DNA of 42,072 bases, taken from the NCBI GenBank assembly GCA_903945325.1, contig CAJAVE010000088.1, positions 1 through 42,072 of the forward strand. Reading direction: 5' to 3'. The notes under the pieces were generated by a model that was not told the origin of the DNA, did no database searches, and worked only from the letters and a program-made list of their open reading frames with translations. Made by a program: the position numbers and the translations under genes. Shown piece by piece: positions 24,297 to 33,004 of this stretch (its first letter is position 1; every line of letters starts with the position of its first letter). Origin of the DNA: an uncultured beta proteobacterium. Lineage in GTDB: Bacteria > Pseudomonadota > Gammaproteobacteria > Burkholderiales > Burkholderiaceae_C.

Positions 24297-25688
24297 ATGA
24301 CACACGCCTCCACCGACACGGAGATCTCCGAAGAGCTAGTCAGAAAATTCGACAAGCTCGGCCCGCGCTACACCTCATACCCCACCGCGGACAGGTTCCA
24401 TGCCAATTTTACGGAGACAACCTATCGCGGTTACCTGGACCAACGCTCCAGCCGCACGGACAACCCCCCGTTGTCGATTTACATCCACTTGCCATTCTGT
24501 GAGTCACTGTGCTACTTCTGTGCCTGTAACAAAATCATTACCAAGGACCATGCGCGCGTAAGCGAATACCTGTGTTACCTGGACAAGGAAATGGCGCTGG
24601 TGGCATCCCGCATTGGCACGGATCGCAAAACGGTCCAGTTGCACCTGGGTGGTGGTACTCCCACTTTTTTCAGCGAAAGCGAATTGCGTGAGCTCATGGC
24701 CATCGTGCGCAGGCACTTTGAATTCACACCAGACGCCGAGCTGGGCGTGGAAATTGACCCCCGTACGGTCCAGCCCCAAACCCTGGCCATGCTGGCTGAA
24801 CTGGGCTTCAACCGCAATAGTTTTGGCGTACAGGACTTCGACCCGGCCGTGCAACAGGCCGTCAACCGCATTCAGCCGTTGGACATGGTGGAGCAGGCGG
24901 TGGTGGAGAGCCGCAAATCCGGCTTCCAGTCCATCAATGCAGACCTGATTTACGGCCTTCCCAAGCAGACGCTGGAAAGCTTCAGCCGCACGCTGGACAG
25001 CCTGATCCGCGTCTCACCGGACCGCATCGCGCTGTACAACTATGCGCACTTGCCAGGCAGGTTCAAAGCACAGCGCCTGATTTTCGAAAACGACCTGCCC
25101 TCGGCGGAGTTGCGTCTGCAGATTTTCCTGATGTCCATGCGCCGCCTGCTCGACGCTGGCTACGTCTACATTGGTCTGGACCACTTCTCCAAACCCGACG
25201 ACGAGTTGAACAAGGCGAGACTGGACAAGACCCTGCACCGCAATTTCCAGGGTTACACCACACGTTCCGAGTGCGATCTGATCGGATTGGGCGTATCGGC
25301 GATCAGCAAGGTTGGCAACTCGTATAGCCAGGCTGTGCGCACTGTCAGCGCCTATTACCAGCACCTGGACGCTGGCCGCTTACCGATCGAAAAAGGCTTT
25401 GAGTTGAGCCAGGACGATGTGCTGCGCCGCAACATCATCATGACACTGATGTGCAGTGCGCCGGTGGAGTTTGACGCCATCAGCCGTGACTACAGCATTG
25501 ACTTCAAGACCTATTTTGAAGCCGAGTTACTGAGGCTCCAGCCCTACGAAGTAGCGGGCTTGATCAGCATAGACGCATTGGCCATTCGAATAACACCCAA
25601 AGGGCGGCTGTTTGTGCGTGCCAGCGGAATGGTGTTCGACAAATACCTCGGTCAGCCCACAACTTCTACCTACTCGAAACTGATTTAG
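24297..25688 (+). CDS. hemN: Oxygen-independent coproporphyrinogen III dehydrogenase (radical SAM)
   Basis: 463 residues, the HemN length. The radical-SAM cluster motif is CESLCYFCAC (Cys68, 72, 75, with the extra Cys77 typical of true HemN), preceded by YIHLPF and followed by GGGTPTF. The segments GVEIDPRT, FGVQDFDPAVQQAVNR and YNYAHLP are standard HemN. It converts coproporphyrinogen III to protoporphyrinogen IX without oxygen, so heme can be made anaerobically, which suits the cytochrome-rich neighbourhood. AAGGA lies 7 bases before the ATG at 24297; an earlier in-frame ATG is weaker. It is convergent with the Rrf2 regulator. Confidence 0.96.
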   Translation: MTHASTDTEISEELVRKFDKLGPRYTSYPTADRFHANFTETTYRGYLDQRSSRTDNPPLSIYIHLPFCESLCYFCACNKIITKDHARVSEYLCYLDKEMALVASRIGTDRKTVQLHLGGGTPTFFSESELRELMAIVRRHFEFTPDAELGVEIDPRTVQPQTLAMLAELGFNRNSFGVQDFDPAVQQAVNRIQPLDMVEQAVVESRKSGFQSINADLIYGLPKQTLESFSRTLDSLIRVSPDRIALYNYAHLPGRFKAQRLIFENDLPSAELRLQIFLMSMRRLLDAGYVYIGLDHFSKPDDELNKARLDKTLHRNFQGYTTRSECDLIGLGVSAISKVGNSYSQAVRTVSAYYQHLDAGRLPIEKGFELSQDDVLRRNIIMTLMCSAPVEFDAISRDYSIDFKTYFEAELLRLQPYEVAGLISIDALAIRITPKGRLFVRASGMVFDKYLGQPTTSTYSKLI

Positions 25689-25717
25689 GGCGTGATAACC
25701 AGATGGAGTGGTGCAGC

Positions 25718-26191
25718 TTAGCTGGCGCCAGGAACCTTGCCAATAAACGTGACGGGCTGGCTGTCTTTGCTGGCGCCAGTGGCCGTGGGCGCCCCTTTCA
25801 ACAGCTTTTCCAGGGTAACGCCATCCAGCACCTTCAAGTAGGCTGCCGTGGCGGCAACCAAAGCAACTTCCAACACGCAAGCAGAAGCGAAGACGCACTG
25901 GTTGTTTTCACGGTGGAAACATTCGGCCATATGAAAGTCGGTTTCTGTCTGGCGAACGACGTTTCCAATATTGATGTCTGCTGGCTCCGCCCCTAGTGTG
26001 AGTCCGCCCTTGCGGCCTCGCACCGTTTTTACCAGTCCAATTTTCCCCAAGTGGTGAACAACCTTGGTCAGGTGGTTCTTCGATATGGTGTGCAGGTTGG
26101 CAATATCCTGAATCGTCACCAGATGGCCCCGGTTGACGGCCAGGTACATCAGGGTTCGCAGCGCGTAATCGGTGTAGGTCGTCAATCGCAT
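25718..26191 (-). CDS. Rrf2-family iron-sulfur regulator, NsrR-like
   Basis: 157 residues. It begins MRLTTYTDYALRTLMYLAVN, a winged helix-turn-helix of the Rrf2 family with recognition region SKNHLTKVVHHLGK, and has three clustered Cys (91, 99, 105 in ECFHRENNQCVFASAC) that match the cluster ligands of NsrR, the nitric-oxide sensor. It lies 8 bases after ksgA on the same strand, so it is the last gene of the lptD-surA-ksgA transcript, and it converges with hemN, leaving 29 bases. NO-responsive repression of denitrification or NO-detoxification genes is the family role; direct targets here are unknown. IscR is less likely because its Cys spacing differs. Confidence 0.88.
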   Translation of the reverse strand: MRLTTYTDYALRTLMYLAVNRGHLVTIQDIANLHTISKNHLTKVVHHLGKIGLVKTVRGRKGGLTLGAEPADINIGNVVRQTETDFHMAECFHRENNQCVFASACVLEVALVAATAAYLKVLDGVTLEKLLKGAPTATGASKDSQPVTFIGKVPGAS

Positions 26192-26199
26192 GGCATGTC

Positions 26200-27012
26200 C
26201 TATACCGGTTGCAGTTGTGACTGCAGGTGTTGGAGCAATTCCACATAGGCACTCACTGGCACTTCTTCCGCTCGGCGTTGCACGTCAAAGACTCCAGCAA
26301 AGCCTTTTTCTTCCAGCCAGCGGCCCAGCGTATGGCGCAACAACTTGCGCCGCTGACTGAATGCCACTTGCACCAACTCGCTCAACAGGCCCACATTCAG
26401 CGCTGGTGGATTTGCGAACGGCACCATGCGAACCACCGCGCTGTTAACCCGCGGCGGAGGATCAAAACTCTCGGGCGGCACCAGGAGCACGTTTTCCATG
26501 GCATAACGCCACTGCAACATCACACTCAGCCGCCCAAACGCTGCGGTTGCCGGCTTTGCCACCATGCGGTCAATCACTTCCTTCTGTAGCATGAAGTGCT
26601 GGTCTTCAATGACATCCACCGCATCGAGCAAATGAAAAAGAATGGGCGTCGAGATGTTGTAGGGCAGATTGCCGACAACGCGCAACTTGCTCGCCGCGGC
26701 CTCACTATTCGCTATTGAATCAGAAGCACTCCATTCAGCATTGACGAGGGAAAAATTAACCTTTAGCACATCTGACTCAATCACGGTGAGCTGTCCATGG
26801 CAGCGCAGGCGCTGGGCCAAATCACGGTCCAGTTCAATCACAATCAAATGCCCCAGGCGCTCCACTAACGGCTGGGTGAGCGCAGCCAGACCCGGGCCGA
26901 TCTCCACCATGCGCTGCCCCGGCTTGGGCGCAATGGCTTGCACGATGTCTTCAATAATTCCGCCATCGGTCAGGAAGTGCTGGCCAAATCGCTTGCGGGC
27001 AATGTGCTTCAT
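26200..27012 (-). CDS. ksgA: 16S rRNA adenine dimethyltransferase RsmA/KsgA
   Basis: 270 residues. Motifs: [10 protein letters not shown] at the start, SAM-binding [11 protein letters not shown], acidic IELDRDL and the catalytic NLPYNIST; C-domain with [13 protein letters not shown]. It dimethylates two adjacent adenines near the 3' end of 16S rRNA during 30S maturation. Oddity: between the DVLKVNF strand and the [10 protein letters not shown] strand there is an extra Ser/Ala-rich stretch (about residues 92-108, [16 protein letters not shown]) with unusually AT-rich codons, absent from the homologues I know; see the separate repeat entry. The gene is in the order lptD-surA-ksgA, 9 bases after surA. 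Confidence 0.96.
   Translation of the reverse strand: MKHIARKRFGQHFLTDGGIIEDIVQAIAPKPGQRMVEIGPGLAALTQPLVERLGHLIVIELDRDLAQRLRCHGQLTVIESDVLKVNFSLVNAEWSASDSIANSEAAASKLRVVGNLPYNISTPILFHLLDAVDVIEDQHFMLQKEVIDRMVAKPATAAFGRLSVMLQWRYAMENVLLVPPESFDPPPRVNSAVVRMVPFANPPALNVGLLSELVQVAFSQRRKLLRHTLGRWLEEKGFAGVFDVQRRAEEVPVSAYVELLQHLQSQLQPV
26705..26755 (+). repeat. Probable degenerate interspersed repeat inside ksgA
   Basis: On the plus strand the segment reads ATTCGCTATTGAATCAGAAGC and onward, resembling the left part of copy A/B (ATTGCTAT...ATAGCTGC), and ends with GACGAGGGAAAAATT, a weak echo of the right part. It coincides with the extra residues of KsgA and is AT-rich against its surroundings. Similarity is by eye and partial, so the call is tentative. 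Confidence 0.4.
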
Positions 27013-27021
27013 GCCAGGAAA

Positions 27022-28329
27022 CTACTGGGTCGCCTCACGCAACTCGACAAAGGCATTGGCCCGGATTTCCTGTGCCCAGCTGGCAAAGGCGGCTTCATAG
27101 CGGCTTTCCTTGAGTTGGGCACGTATTCCTTCACGAACCTCACGCTCACTGAGCTCCACACGCCTGCGCTCCAAAACCTGAATCAGGTGCACACCAAAGC
27201 GCGAAACTACAGGGGCGCCGATTTGCCCCTCCGCGAGACGGTTCATGGGTTCCTCAAACTCTGGAACGAAGACGCCCTGACTGACCCACCCCAGGTCGCC
27301 CCCCTGAGGCGCACTGCCATCTTGCGAATGCTCGCGGGCCACGGCCTCAAACGTAGTGGAACGCGATTCAATGCGCTTCTTGAAATCAGCGGCCTTGGCC
27401 ACTGCCGCCGCCTGTGTCAGTTGCGGACCCGGACGCAACAAGATATGGCGCGCACGGGTCTGCACGGCTACCTGAGCTGCGACCGAGGGAGCCTTGCGCT
27501 CAATTACTTTCAAAATGTGAAAGCCCGCGCCCGAACGAACAATGTCAGAAACCTGACCGGCTGCCAGGTTTTGGGTTGCAGCCACAAACGAGGGTGGATA
27601 GCGGTCCGCGCGACGCAAACCCAACTGCCCGCCGTTGGCTCGGTCACCTGCGGAGACCTCACTGACCAAGACTGAAAAATCTTCGCCTGCGCGAATGCGG
27701 TCCAGTGCTCTTTGGGCCTGCAACATCCGCTGTTCGGCTTGTTCGGTTGTCGCGCTCTCGGGAACCGACACCAGCAGGTTCGCAAGATTGATCTCTTGCG
27801 CCATGGGGTCAGCTTGACCCGCACGCTGCTCCGCAATGACTGCATCGATATCGCCTTCTGAAATGCGAAGACGCCCCTCCACTTCACGCTCATGCAAGCG
27901 CGACAAGGTCAACTGGTCCCGCAACTGGCTGCGAAATTGGGCTACGGTGAGCCCGTCCTTCGCCACGCGCAGGCGCAGCTCGGCCACGTCAATCTGATTC
28001 TGGCGCGCAACCCCTTGCTCGGCCTGATTAACCGCTGCCTCGTCGACGCGGATCCCAGTCTCCCGGGCATGTTGCAGCTGGGCGCGTTCGCTAATCAGGC
28101 GCTCGAGCACGCGGCGCTGGAGTTCTTCCGTCGATGGTGCAGCGATACGCTGTTGGGCGAGATCCCTGGCGGCGCGCTGCATCGCGGATCGGACCTCGTT
28201 TTGGGTAATAGGTTCCGAGTTCACGATCGCAACAATCGAGTCGGCGGCGCGCGGGGCTTGGGCGTGCGCCAACACAACAAAACTGCTGCAAATAAGGCCA
28301 AAGACGGGTACCCAGTTTCGAAAATTCAT
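27022..28329 (-). CDS. surA: Periplasmic chaperone / peptidyl-prolyl isomerase SurA
   Basis: 435 residues: signal peptide (VFGLICSSFVVLAHAQA), an N-terminal chaperone region opening with DSIVAIVNSEPITQNEV, two parvulin domains (first about 175-285 with INLANLLVSVPESAT and FHILKVIERK; second about 290-395 with ARHILLRPG, GDLGWVSQGVFVPEFEE and FGVHLIQVLERR) and a C-terminal helix. SurA escorts unfolded beta-barrel proteins, including LptD, through the periplasm. It follows lptD by 6 bases, the conserved order in proteobacteria, so barrel and chaperone are made together. Confidence 0.96.
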   Translation of the reverse strand: MNFRNWVPVFGLICSSFVVLAHAQAPRAADSIVAIVNSEPITQNEVRSAMQRAARDLAQQRIAAPSTEELQRRVLERLISERAQLQHARETGIRVDEAAVNQAEQGVARQNQIDVAELRLRVAKDGLTVAQFRSQLRDQLTLSRLHEREVEGRLRISEGDIDAVIAEQRAGQADPMAQEINLANLLVSVPESATTEQAEQRMLQAQRALDRIRAGEDFSVLVSEVSAGDRANGGQLGLRRADRYPPSFVAATQNLAAGQVSDIVRSGAGFHILKVIERKAPSVAAQVAVQTRARHILLRPGPQLTQAAAVAKAADFKKRIESRSTTFEAVAREHSQDGSAPQGGDLGWVSQGVFVPEFEEPMNRLAEGQIGAPVVSRFGVHLIQVLERRRVELSEREVREGIRAQLKESRYEAAFASWAQEIRANAFVELREATQ

Positions 28330-28335
28330 GGTCTT

Positions 28336-30780
28336 TCAATCGTAGTTGCTAAAGCGGCTCAAGCTGCCACCCGAATCCCGCAAATTCTGGTATCGCGAAA
28401 TGTTTTGGGTCAAGGACTGCAAGGGGCTAACACCCAAACGGGTGAAGCCTACCAGCTCAAGCTGAAACATCAGCCGCCCGGTCGAAGTGGAGGTGCTGGT
28501 TTGCACCCGCTCCAGCACGACGCGCGCCAGCCAGCAGCCCGCATCGTACTCGACGCCTAAAATGGTGTCGACCAAACGTCGTTCGCTCAGACTGTAGTTC
28601 AGACGCCCCACGCTGTAGTACCGGCCCTCCCCCTGGCCACGTCCTGCTCCAAGGTCCTGGCCCTTGTCGCCCCACAAATTGTTGATGGGCCATTGCCAGC
28701 TGACATCGAGCTGCTCGCTGGCGTCGCGCTGGTAGCGGTAGGCGGCATTGATCACACGGTAGTTGCCCGGGTTGTAGCGGGTTCCTATCGTGGAGCGAAT
28801 GGACTGGTCGGTCTTGGCGTTGTACTGTACGGTGGAATCCACGGCCCAGCTGTCATGCACGTTGACCGAAGCGCCTAGCAATACATCGCTGAATCCGGCC
28901 TGGGCACCGGCGGTGGCGGGGTTCAGAGTGACTTGCTGGTCGTCAAACCGCAGGCGCTGCGCCACTCCGAAGCGCGCCAGTTGGGCGCCGCTGTCCGCAT
29001 CCACAAACCGGGTGGTTACACCCAGGGTCAGCAGGTTGTTATCGGAGATTTTGTCGTGTCCAACAAAGGCATTTTCGGTGTAAATGGTGGCAAAGTTGAA
29101 GTCGTTGCTGGCCGTATCGTAGTTGGGCAGCTGACCCTGGTTGCGGTACGGCGTGTAAACATAGAAGGCGCGTGGCTCCAGGGTCTGGATCAGGTTGCTG
29201 CCAAAAAACCGGGCTTCGCGTTCAAACACCAGTCCACTGTCCAGACTGAAAGTCGGCACCACGCTATCCGCTGACCGCGTGCCATTGGAGAGGGCAGCGT
29301 CAAACTGGTAGGCACTGGCGTGCAGCTGCATCTTGGGGGTAAAGAAACCTGCCGGTACCAGCCACGGCCGACTGACCTGCAACAACGCCACGCCACGCTG
29401 GGTGTTGGGTTGCAGAGTCTTGTTACGGTCCGCTACAAACTGCGTGAAGTCACCGTCGATGGACCAGTCCAGTCCCTGCACATTGGTCAGGGCGTAGCGG
29501 GCCGAGATTTGGGGCAAGCGATCATAGGGAGGAACAATGGGTGCCGTCACGTCCTGCAGGGTTTGCCATTTGAGCACCCTCAACGCACTGGAAAACGCAC
29601 CGGCGCCCCAGGTCGCAGTCAGATCGTTGGGCAACAGCCGCTGCGTCACGGCCACTCCCACGCTGGCACTGGTATTGGCTATGGCATTCGCGTCTGCGAT
29701 CGTGCTGTTGCTGGTGAAATCGCGCCAATAATTGTCATCACTGACGCGATTGATATTGGCGCCTATCACCACATTGCCCAAGGGTGTGGCAACGACCCCG
29801 CGGTGCATATACGACAGCCCCCAGCGGTCCGAATCCGTGAGCCTGTCGTTGGGCATGTAGTTGGCGCGCACAGTACCGGTGTATTGCGGCTCCAGATACC
29901 GGAACTCCGCACCGAAGTCCACTCCCCGACGGGTCATGAACGACGGTGTAAAGGTGGCGTCCCGGTTGGGCGCAATGTTCCAGTAATAGGGCAGTGCCAC
30001 TTCCACTCCGTTGTCGGTACCAACGCCGATTGTGGGTGGCAACAAGCCAGACTTGCGCTTGTCGGTCAGCGGAAAACTGATCGCAGGAATCGGCAGAACC
30101 GGAACACCCTTGAAGCTGACCACCGCACCGTGTGCAATGCCCACATCTTCATCATTGTCCAGGCTGATGCTGGTAGCCCGCAGAATCCAGTCCGGCAGCC
30201 ATTCAGGTCCCGGCTTGCGGCGGCAGGTGGTGTAGGTGGCGTTGTGGATAACGGTGTGGCTATCGTCGACGAAATCGGCCCGGCTGGCTTCCCCATGGCC
30301 TTCATTTTTAAGGAAATGAAACCGCGGCTCGTTGAAGAATCCCTCAAACGCGTCCACTTTCAACTCCAGCAACGGCCCCTCAAATACATCGCCCTTGCGG
30401 TTGATGCGGACGTGGCCACTGGCCTTGACCTGATCGGTCGGCTGGAAGTATTCGATCCGGTCAGCGCGAATGACGGTGCCGGCCTTGCGCAACTCCACGT
30501 TACCTTCGATCACCGACTCCAGATCGGGTGTGCCCGACATGCGGTCGCCCTTTATAAAGACAGGCAGGCTGCCGGGTTGACCGGGAGGGAGTGCCTCCTC
30601 CAGCCGGCCACTGGGTTTAAGAAGCACCGGCCCTGTCGGGTCCAAACCCAGGGGTGCTACCCCTGTTTGCGCCAAACCCGTGCGCCCAACCATGAGTAGA
30701 CTGACAGCGATTGCCAGACTGGACATCAGATGTTGGTTGCCGTTGGGGCGAACGCGCAAATCGCACATCAGGGCATGCAT
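28336..30780 (-). CDS. lptD: LPS-assembly outer membrane protein LptD
   Basis: 814 residues if the first ATG is used; the ribosome site is weak and an ATG 12 bases on is an alternative. Signal-like segment LMSSLAIAVSLLMVGRTGLAQ, N-terminal OstA/beta-jellyroll domain (MSGTPDLESVIEGNVELRK, TVIRADRIEYFQ), then the large C-terminal beta barrel ending with LELVGFTRLG. It inserts LPS into the outer leaflet with LptE. Only two Cys are expected in the mature protein, one in TYTTCRRKPGPEWLP (about 186) and one in YDAGCWLARVV (about 746), against four in Escherichia coli, so a single interdomain disulfide must do the work. First gene of lptD-surA-ksgA-rrf2, divergent from the amgK-like gene. Confidence 0.96.
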   Translation of the reverse strand: MHALMCDLRVRPNGNQHLMSSLAIAVSLLMVGRTGLAQTGVAPLGLDPTGPVLLKPSGRLEEALPPGQPGSLPVFIKGDRMSGTPDLESVIEGNVELRKAGTVIRADRIEYFQPTDQVKASGHVRINRKGDVFEGPLLELKVDAFEGFFNEPRFHFLKNEGHGEASRADFVDDSHTVIHNATYTTCRRKPGPEWLPDWILRATSISLDNDEDVGIAHGAVVSFKGVPVLPIPAISFPLTDKRKSGLLPPTIGVGTDNGVEVALPYYWNIAPNRDATFTPSFMTRRGVDFGAEFRYLEPQYTGTVRANYMPNDRLTDSDRWGLSYMHRGVVATPLGNVVIGANINRVSDDNYWRDFTSNSTIADANAIANTSASVGVAVTQRLLPNDLTATWGAGAFSSALRVLKWQTLQDVTAPIVPPYDRLPQISARYALTNVQGLDWSIDGDFTQFVADRNKTLQPNTQRGVALLQVSRPWLVPAGFFTPKMQLHASAYQFDAALSNGTRSADSVVPTFSLDSGLVFEREARFFGSNLIQTLEPRAFYVYTPYRNQGQLPNYDTASNDFNFATIYTENAFVGHDKISDNNLLTLGVTTRFVDADSGAQLARFGVAQRLRFDDQQVTLNPATAGAQAGFSDVLLGASVNVHDSWAVDSTVQYNAKTDQSIRSTIGTRYNPGNYRVINAAYRYQRDASEQLDVSWQWPINNLWGDKGQDLGAGRGQGEGRYYSVGRLNYSLSERRLVDTILGVEYDAGCWLARVVLERVQTSTSTSTGRLMFQLELVGFTRLGVSPLQSLTQNISRYQNLRDSGGSLSRFSNYD

Positions 30781-30875
30781 GGGGCGGTGGACTGGGTGAT
30801 CAGCAAGGGATGTGCAATTCTGCGCGGGAAGGCATCAACGGTTGACAGGACGGGACTTTGTAGAATGGATTATCC

Positions 30876-32060
30876 ATGACCCCAACTCCAACCCAGTCCC
30901 AGTTACCCTGCGCCCACACGCCATTGTGGGCCGACCCCCAACGCCAGGCCTTGTTTGAAACCTGGCTCCAGAGCTTACAGACCAGCCACTCATTGGACCC
31001 CTGCTCGGTGCGTCTGGCTTCAGCTGACGCCAGTTTCCGTCGTTATCTGAGGATCGAAAGCAAAGCTCACCACGGTCAGACCACACTGATCATCATGGAT
31101 GCGCCGCCTGAACTTGAAAACTGCAAACCCTTTGCAGCAGTGGCCCAATTGATGGCAGCGGCCGGACTCAAGGTTCCGCAAGTACTGGCCTGGGACGAGC
31201 CCAACGGCTTCATGCTGCTCACCGATCTGGGGACCCACACGCTGGCGCAGGTCATTAACCCACAAGGGTCACCGCCCCTGAACCACTATCTGGACGCCGT
31301 CGATGCGCTCGTCCAATGGCAACTGGCATCGCGCGAAGGTGTTCTGCCCGTTTATGACCAACCCTTGCTGCTGCACGAGCTGGAACTGTTTCCCGACTGG
31401 TACGTGGGCCAGCACCGGGCGTTCACCCTGGACGCGTCCCAACGCAAGGTGCTGGATGATGCGTTTGCAAAAATAGTGGTGAACAACCTGTCCTGGCCCA
31501 GCGTGTATGTGCACCGTGACTTCATGCCACGCAACCTGATGGCCCCCACGCTCCCCACTACGTGTGGTTCGCTGCCCCCCGAGGGGGCGCATTTCGCCTT
31601 GGGGCGGCCCGGCGGCGAAATTCTTGCCTCCGCACCACCATCTGCCACCCGGCTCGGTGTATTGGATTTTCAGGACGCGGTGTATGGCCCCATCACCTAC
31701 GACATTGCCAGCCTGATGCGGGATGCCTTCCTGAGCTGGGAAGAGGATTTTTGCCTCGATGTAACCATCCGCTACTGGCAGAAAGCGCGCAAGGCCGGCC
31801 TGCCGGTCGGCGACGATTTTGGAGAGTTCTACAAGGGCGTGGAGTGGATGGGCCTTCAGCGCCACCTCCGGATCGCAGGTGTCTTTGCGCGCTTGACCCT
31901 GCGCGACGGCAAGCCCCGCTATCTGGCCGACACGCCCCGTTTTATCGACTACATCCGCGCCACCTGCTCACGCTACATGGAACTCAAGCCGCTGCTGCGT
32001 CTGGTGGAGCAAGTCGAGGGTATCCCCGTGCCAACTGCCTACGCATTCGGAAGAATATGA
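30876..32060 (+). CDS. amgK: AmgK-like sugar/aminoglycoside-type phosphotransferase with an internal insertion
   Basis: 394 residues of the APH kinase fold. Seen: SADASFRRYLRIE (nucleotide loop), MDAPPELENCKPF, FMLLTDLG (hinge), catalytic loop VHRDFMPRNL (212-221) and the metal motif VLDFQDAVYGP. This sequence and the position divergent from lptD match AmgK, the anomeric kinase for N-acetylmuramic acid and N-acetylglucosamine in cell-wall recycling. Oddities: about 36 residues (223-258, from APTLPTTCGS to APPSAT) separate the catalytic loop from the DFQD motif, which are normally close; and the usual partner murU does not follow. The insertion lies beside the active site, so activity is uncertain. 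Confidence 0.82.
   Translation: MTPTPTQSQLPCAHTPLWADPQRQALFETWLQSLQTSHSLDPCSVRLASADASFRRYLRIESKAHHGQTTLIIMDAPPELENCKPFAAVAQLMAAAGLKVPQVLAWDEPNGFMLLTDLGTHTLAQVINPQGSPPLNHYLDAVDALVQWQLASREGVLPVYDQPLLLHELELFPDWYVGQHRAFTLDASQRKVLDDAFAKIVVNNLSWPSVYVHRDFMPRNLMAPTLPTTCGSLPPEGAHFALGRPGGEILASAPPSATRLGVLDFQDAVYGPITYDIASLMRDAFLSWEEDFCLDVTIRYWQKARKAGLPVGDDFGEFYKGVEWMGLQRHLRIAGVFARLTLRDGKPRYLADTPRFIDYIRATCSRYMELKPLLRLVEQVEGIPVPTAYAFGRI
31552..31625. repeat. GC-rich palindromic repeat inserted in frame in the amgK-like gene
   Basis: The inserted stretch contains GCCCCC-CGA-GGGGGC (31574-31588) and ATTTCGCC...GGCGAAAT (31591-31598 and 31614-31621) around a CTTGGGGCGGCCCGG core. Such CCGAGGGGGC / GGGGCGGCCCGGCGG elements recur between genes in Comamonadaceae. 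Here it is translated in frame (SLPPEGAHFALGRPGGE). Whole extra segment about 31542-31649. Confidence 0.65.
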
Positions 32061-32063
32061 GGC

Positions 32064-32121
32064 AAATAGCCCTCTAGCCGCCGTATACATTGCGCAAGCA
32101 GCTCCTTATTTGATAGCAATT
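32064..32121 (-). repeat. Comamonadaceae-type interspersed repeat, copy B
   Basis: Read on the minus strand: ATTGCTATCAAATAAGGAGC, then the core AGCTGCTTGCGCA shared exactly with copy A, and finally GGCTAGAGGGCTATTTG. It fills nearly the whole gap between the amgK-like gene and rsmE, the place where murU would usually be found. Confidence 0.7.
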
Positions 32122-32125
32122 CACT

Positions 32126-32887
32126 ATGCCCCGCTTTTATTGTCCAATCCCGCTGGCAAGCGATAGGGTGCTCGAACTGCCTGCCGGCCCGGCGCGCCAT
32201 GTGCAGGTTCTGCGTCTGCAGCCCGGTGACTGCATCACCCTGTTCAATGGCGGGCACGGGAACTTGCCTGAAGCCGAGATGGAAACCCAACCGAACGGCG
32301 AGTTTGATGCCACCATCACCCACATGGGACGCAGTGACGTGCAGGTCCGGGTCGGTGCATACCACGTCGCCGAGCGGGAAGCCGCACTGGGCGTGCATTT
32401 GGCCCTGGGCATGCCGGCCAACGACCGCATGGACTGGCTGGTGGAAAAAGCCACGGAGCTGGGCGTTGCCAGCATCCAGCCGCTGATGACCGAGCGCAGT
32501 GTGTTGCGTCTGTCCGGTGAACGTGCGGACAAAAAGATCTCCCACTGGCACAGTGTGGCTATTGCCGCTTGTGAACAGTGTGGGGGCAACCGCGTGCCCC
32601 AGATCCTGCCGGTCAAGACCTTGCAGGCGTGGCTGCACAGCCAGCCGCCCAAAGCGGCAGACGCCCGCTGGTTGCTGTCGCTGTGTGAAGGGTCCAGCCC
32701 TTTGACCCGGCATCTGGCCCACGGAACCGCTGCAAGCACCACATTTTTGTCTGGCCCCGAGGGCGGCCTGAGTGCTGCGGAGGAGACTGCAGCCGCGCTC
32801 AGCGGCTTCACACCGGTCACGCTGGGACCACGGGTTCTGCGTGCGGAGACCGCAGCCCTGGCGGCCTTGGTTCGCCTGCTGGTGTAG
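32126..32887 (+). CDS. rsmE: 16S rRNA m3U1498 methyltransferase RsmE
   Basis: 253 residues, the family length. It begins MPRFYCP with an N-terminal PUA-like domain (LPAGPARHVQVLRLQPGD, FNGGHG), followed by a SPOUT/trefoil-knot methyltransferase: LALGMPANDRMDWLVEKATELGV (quoted in part, WLVEKATELGV), TERSVLRL, HSVAIAACEQCGGNRVP and the knot FLSGPEGGLSAAEE ... LGPRVLRAETAALAAL. It methylates N3 of U1498 in 16S rRNA. Preceded by interspersed repeat copy B, with only a few bases between repeat and ATG and no clear ribosome site. Confidence 0.96.
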   Translation: MPRFYCPIPLASDRVLELPAGPARHVQVLRLQPGDCITLFNGGHGNLPEAEMETQPNGEFDATITHMGRSDVQVRVGAYHVAEREAALGVHLALGMPANDRMDWLVEKATELGVASIQPLMTERSVLRLSGERADKKISHWHSVAIAACEQCGGNRVPQILPVKTLQAWLHSQPPKAADARWLLSLCEGSSPLTRHLAHGTAASTTFLSGPEGGLSAAEETAAALSGFTPVTLGPRVLRAETAALAALVRLLV

Positions 32888-33004
32888 CGCGGGCGCAGAG
32901 TCCTGTAACACATCAGGGTTTGTACGTGTCCAGGTTAGGACCCAAAGTCCTGCCGGGTTGGGCATACTACAGGGCCAACTTTTCGAATTTGCCTGGAGAT
33001 CTTT

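Noticed and set aside
27892-28560. 222-codon plus-strand frame opposite surA/lptD
   Set aside because: Shadow of two certain genes on the other strand and crosses their junction.
29320-30699. 459-codon plus-strand frame opposite lptD
   Set aside because: Long only because of GC-rich codon bias in lptD; composition rich in Arg/His/Gln and no family features.
31574-31621. GC-rich hairpins in the amgK-like gene as an internal terminator
   Set aside because: No T-run, and the reading frame continues intact through them into the conserved DFQD motif.
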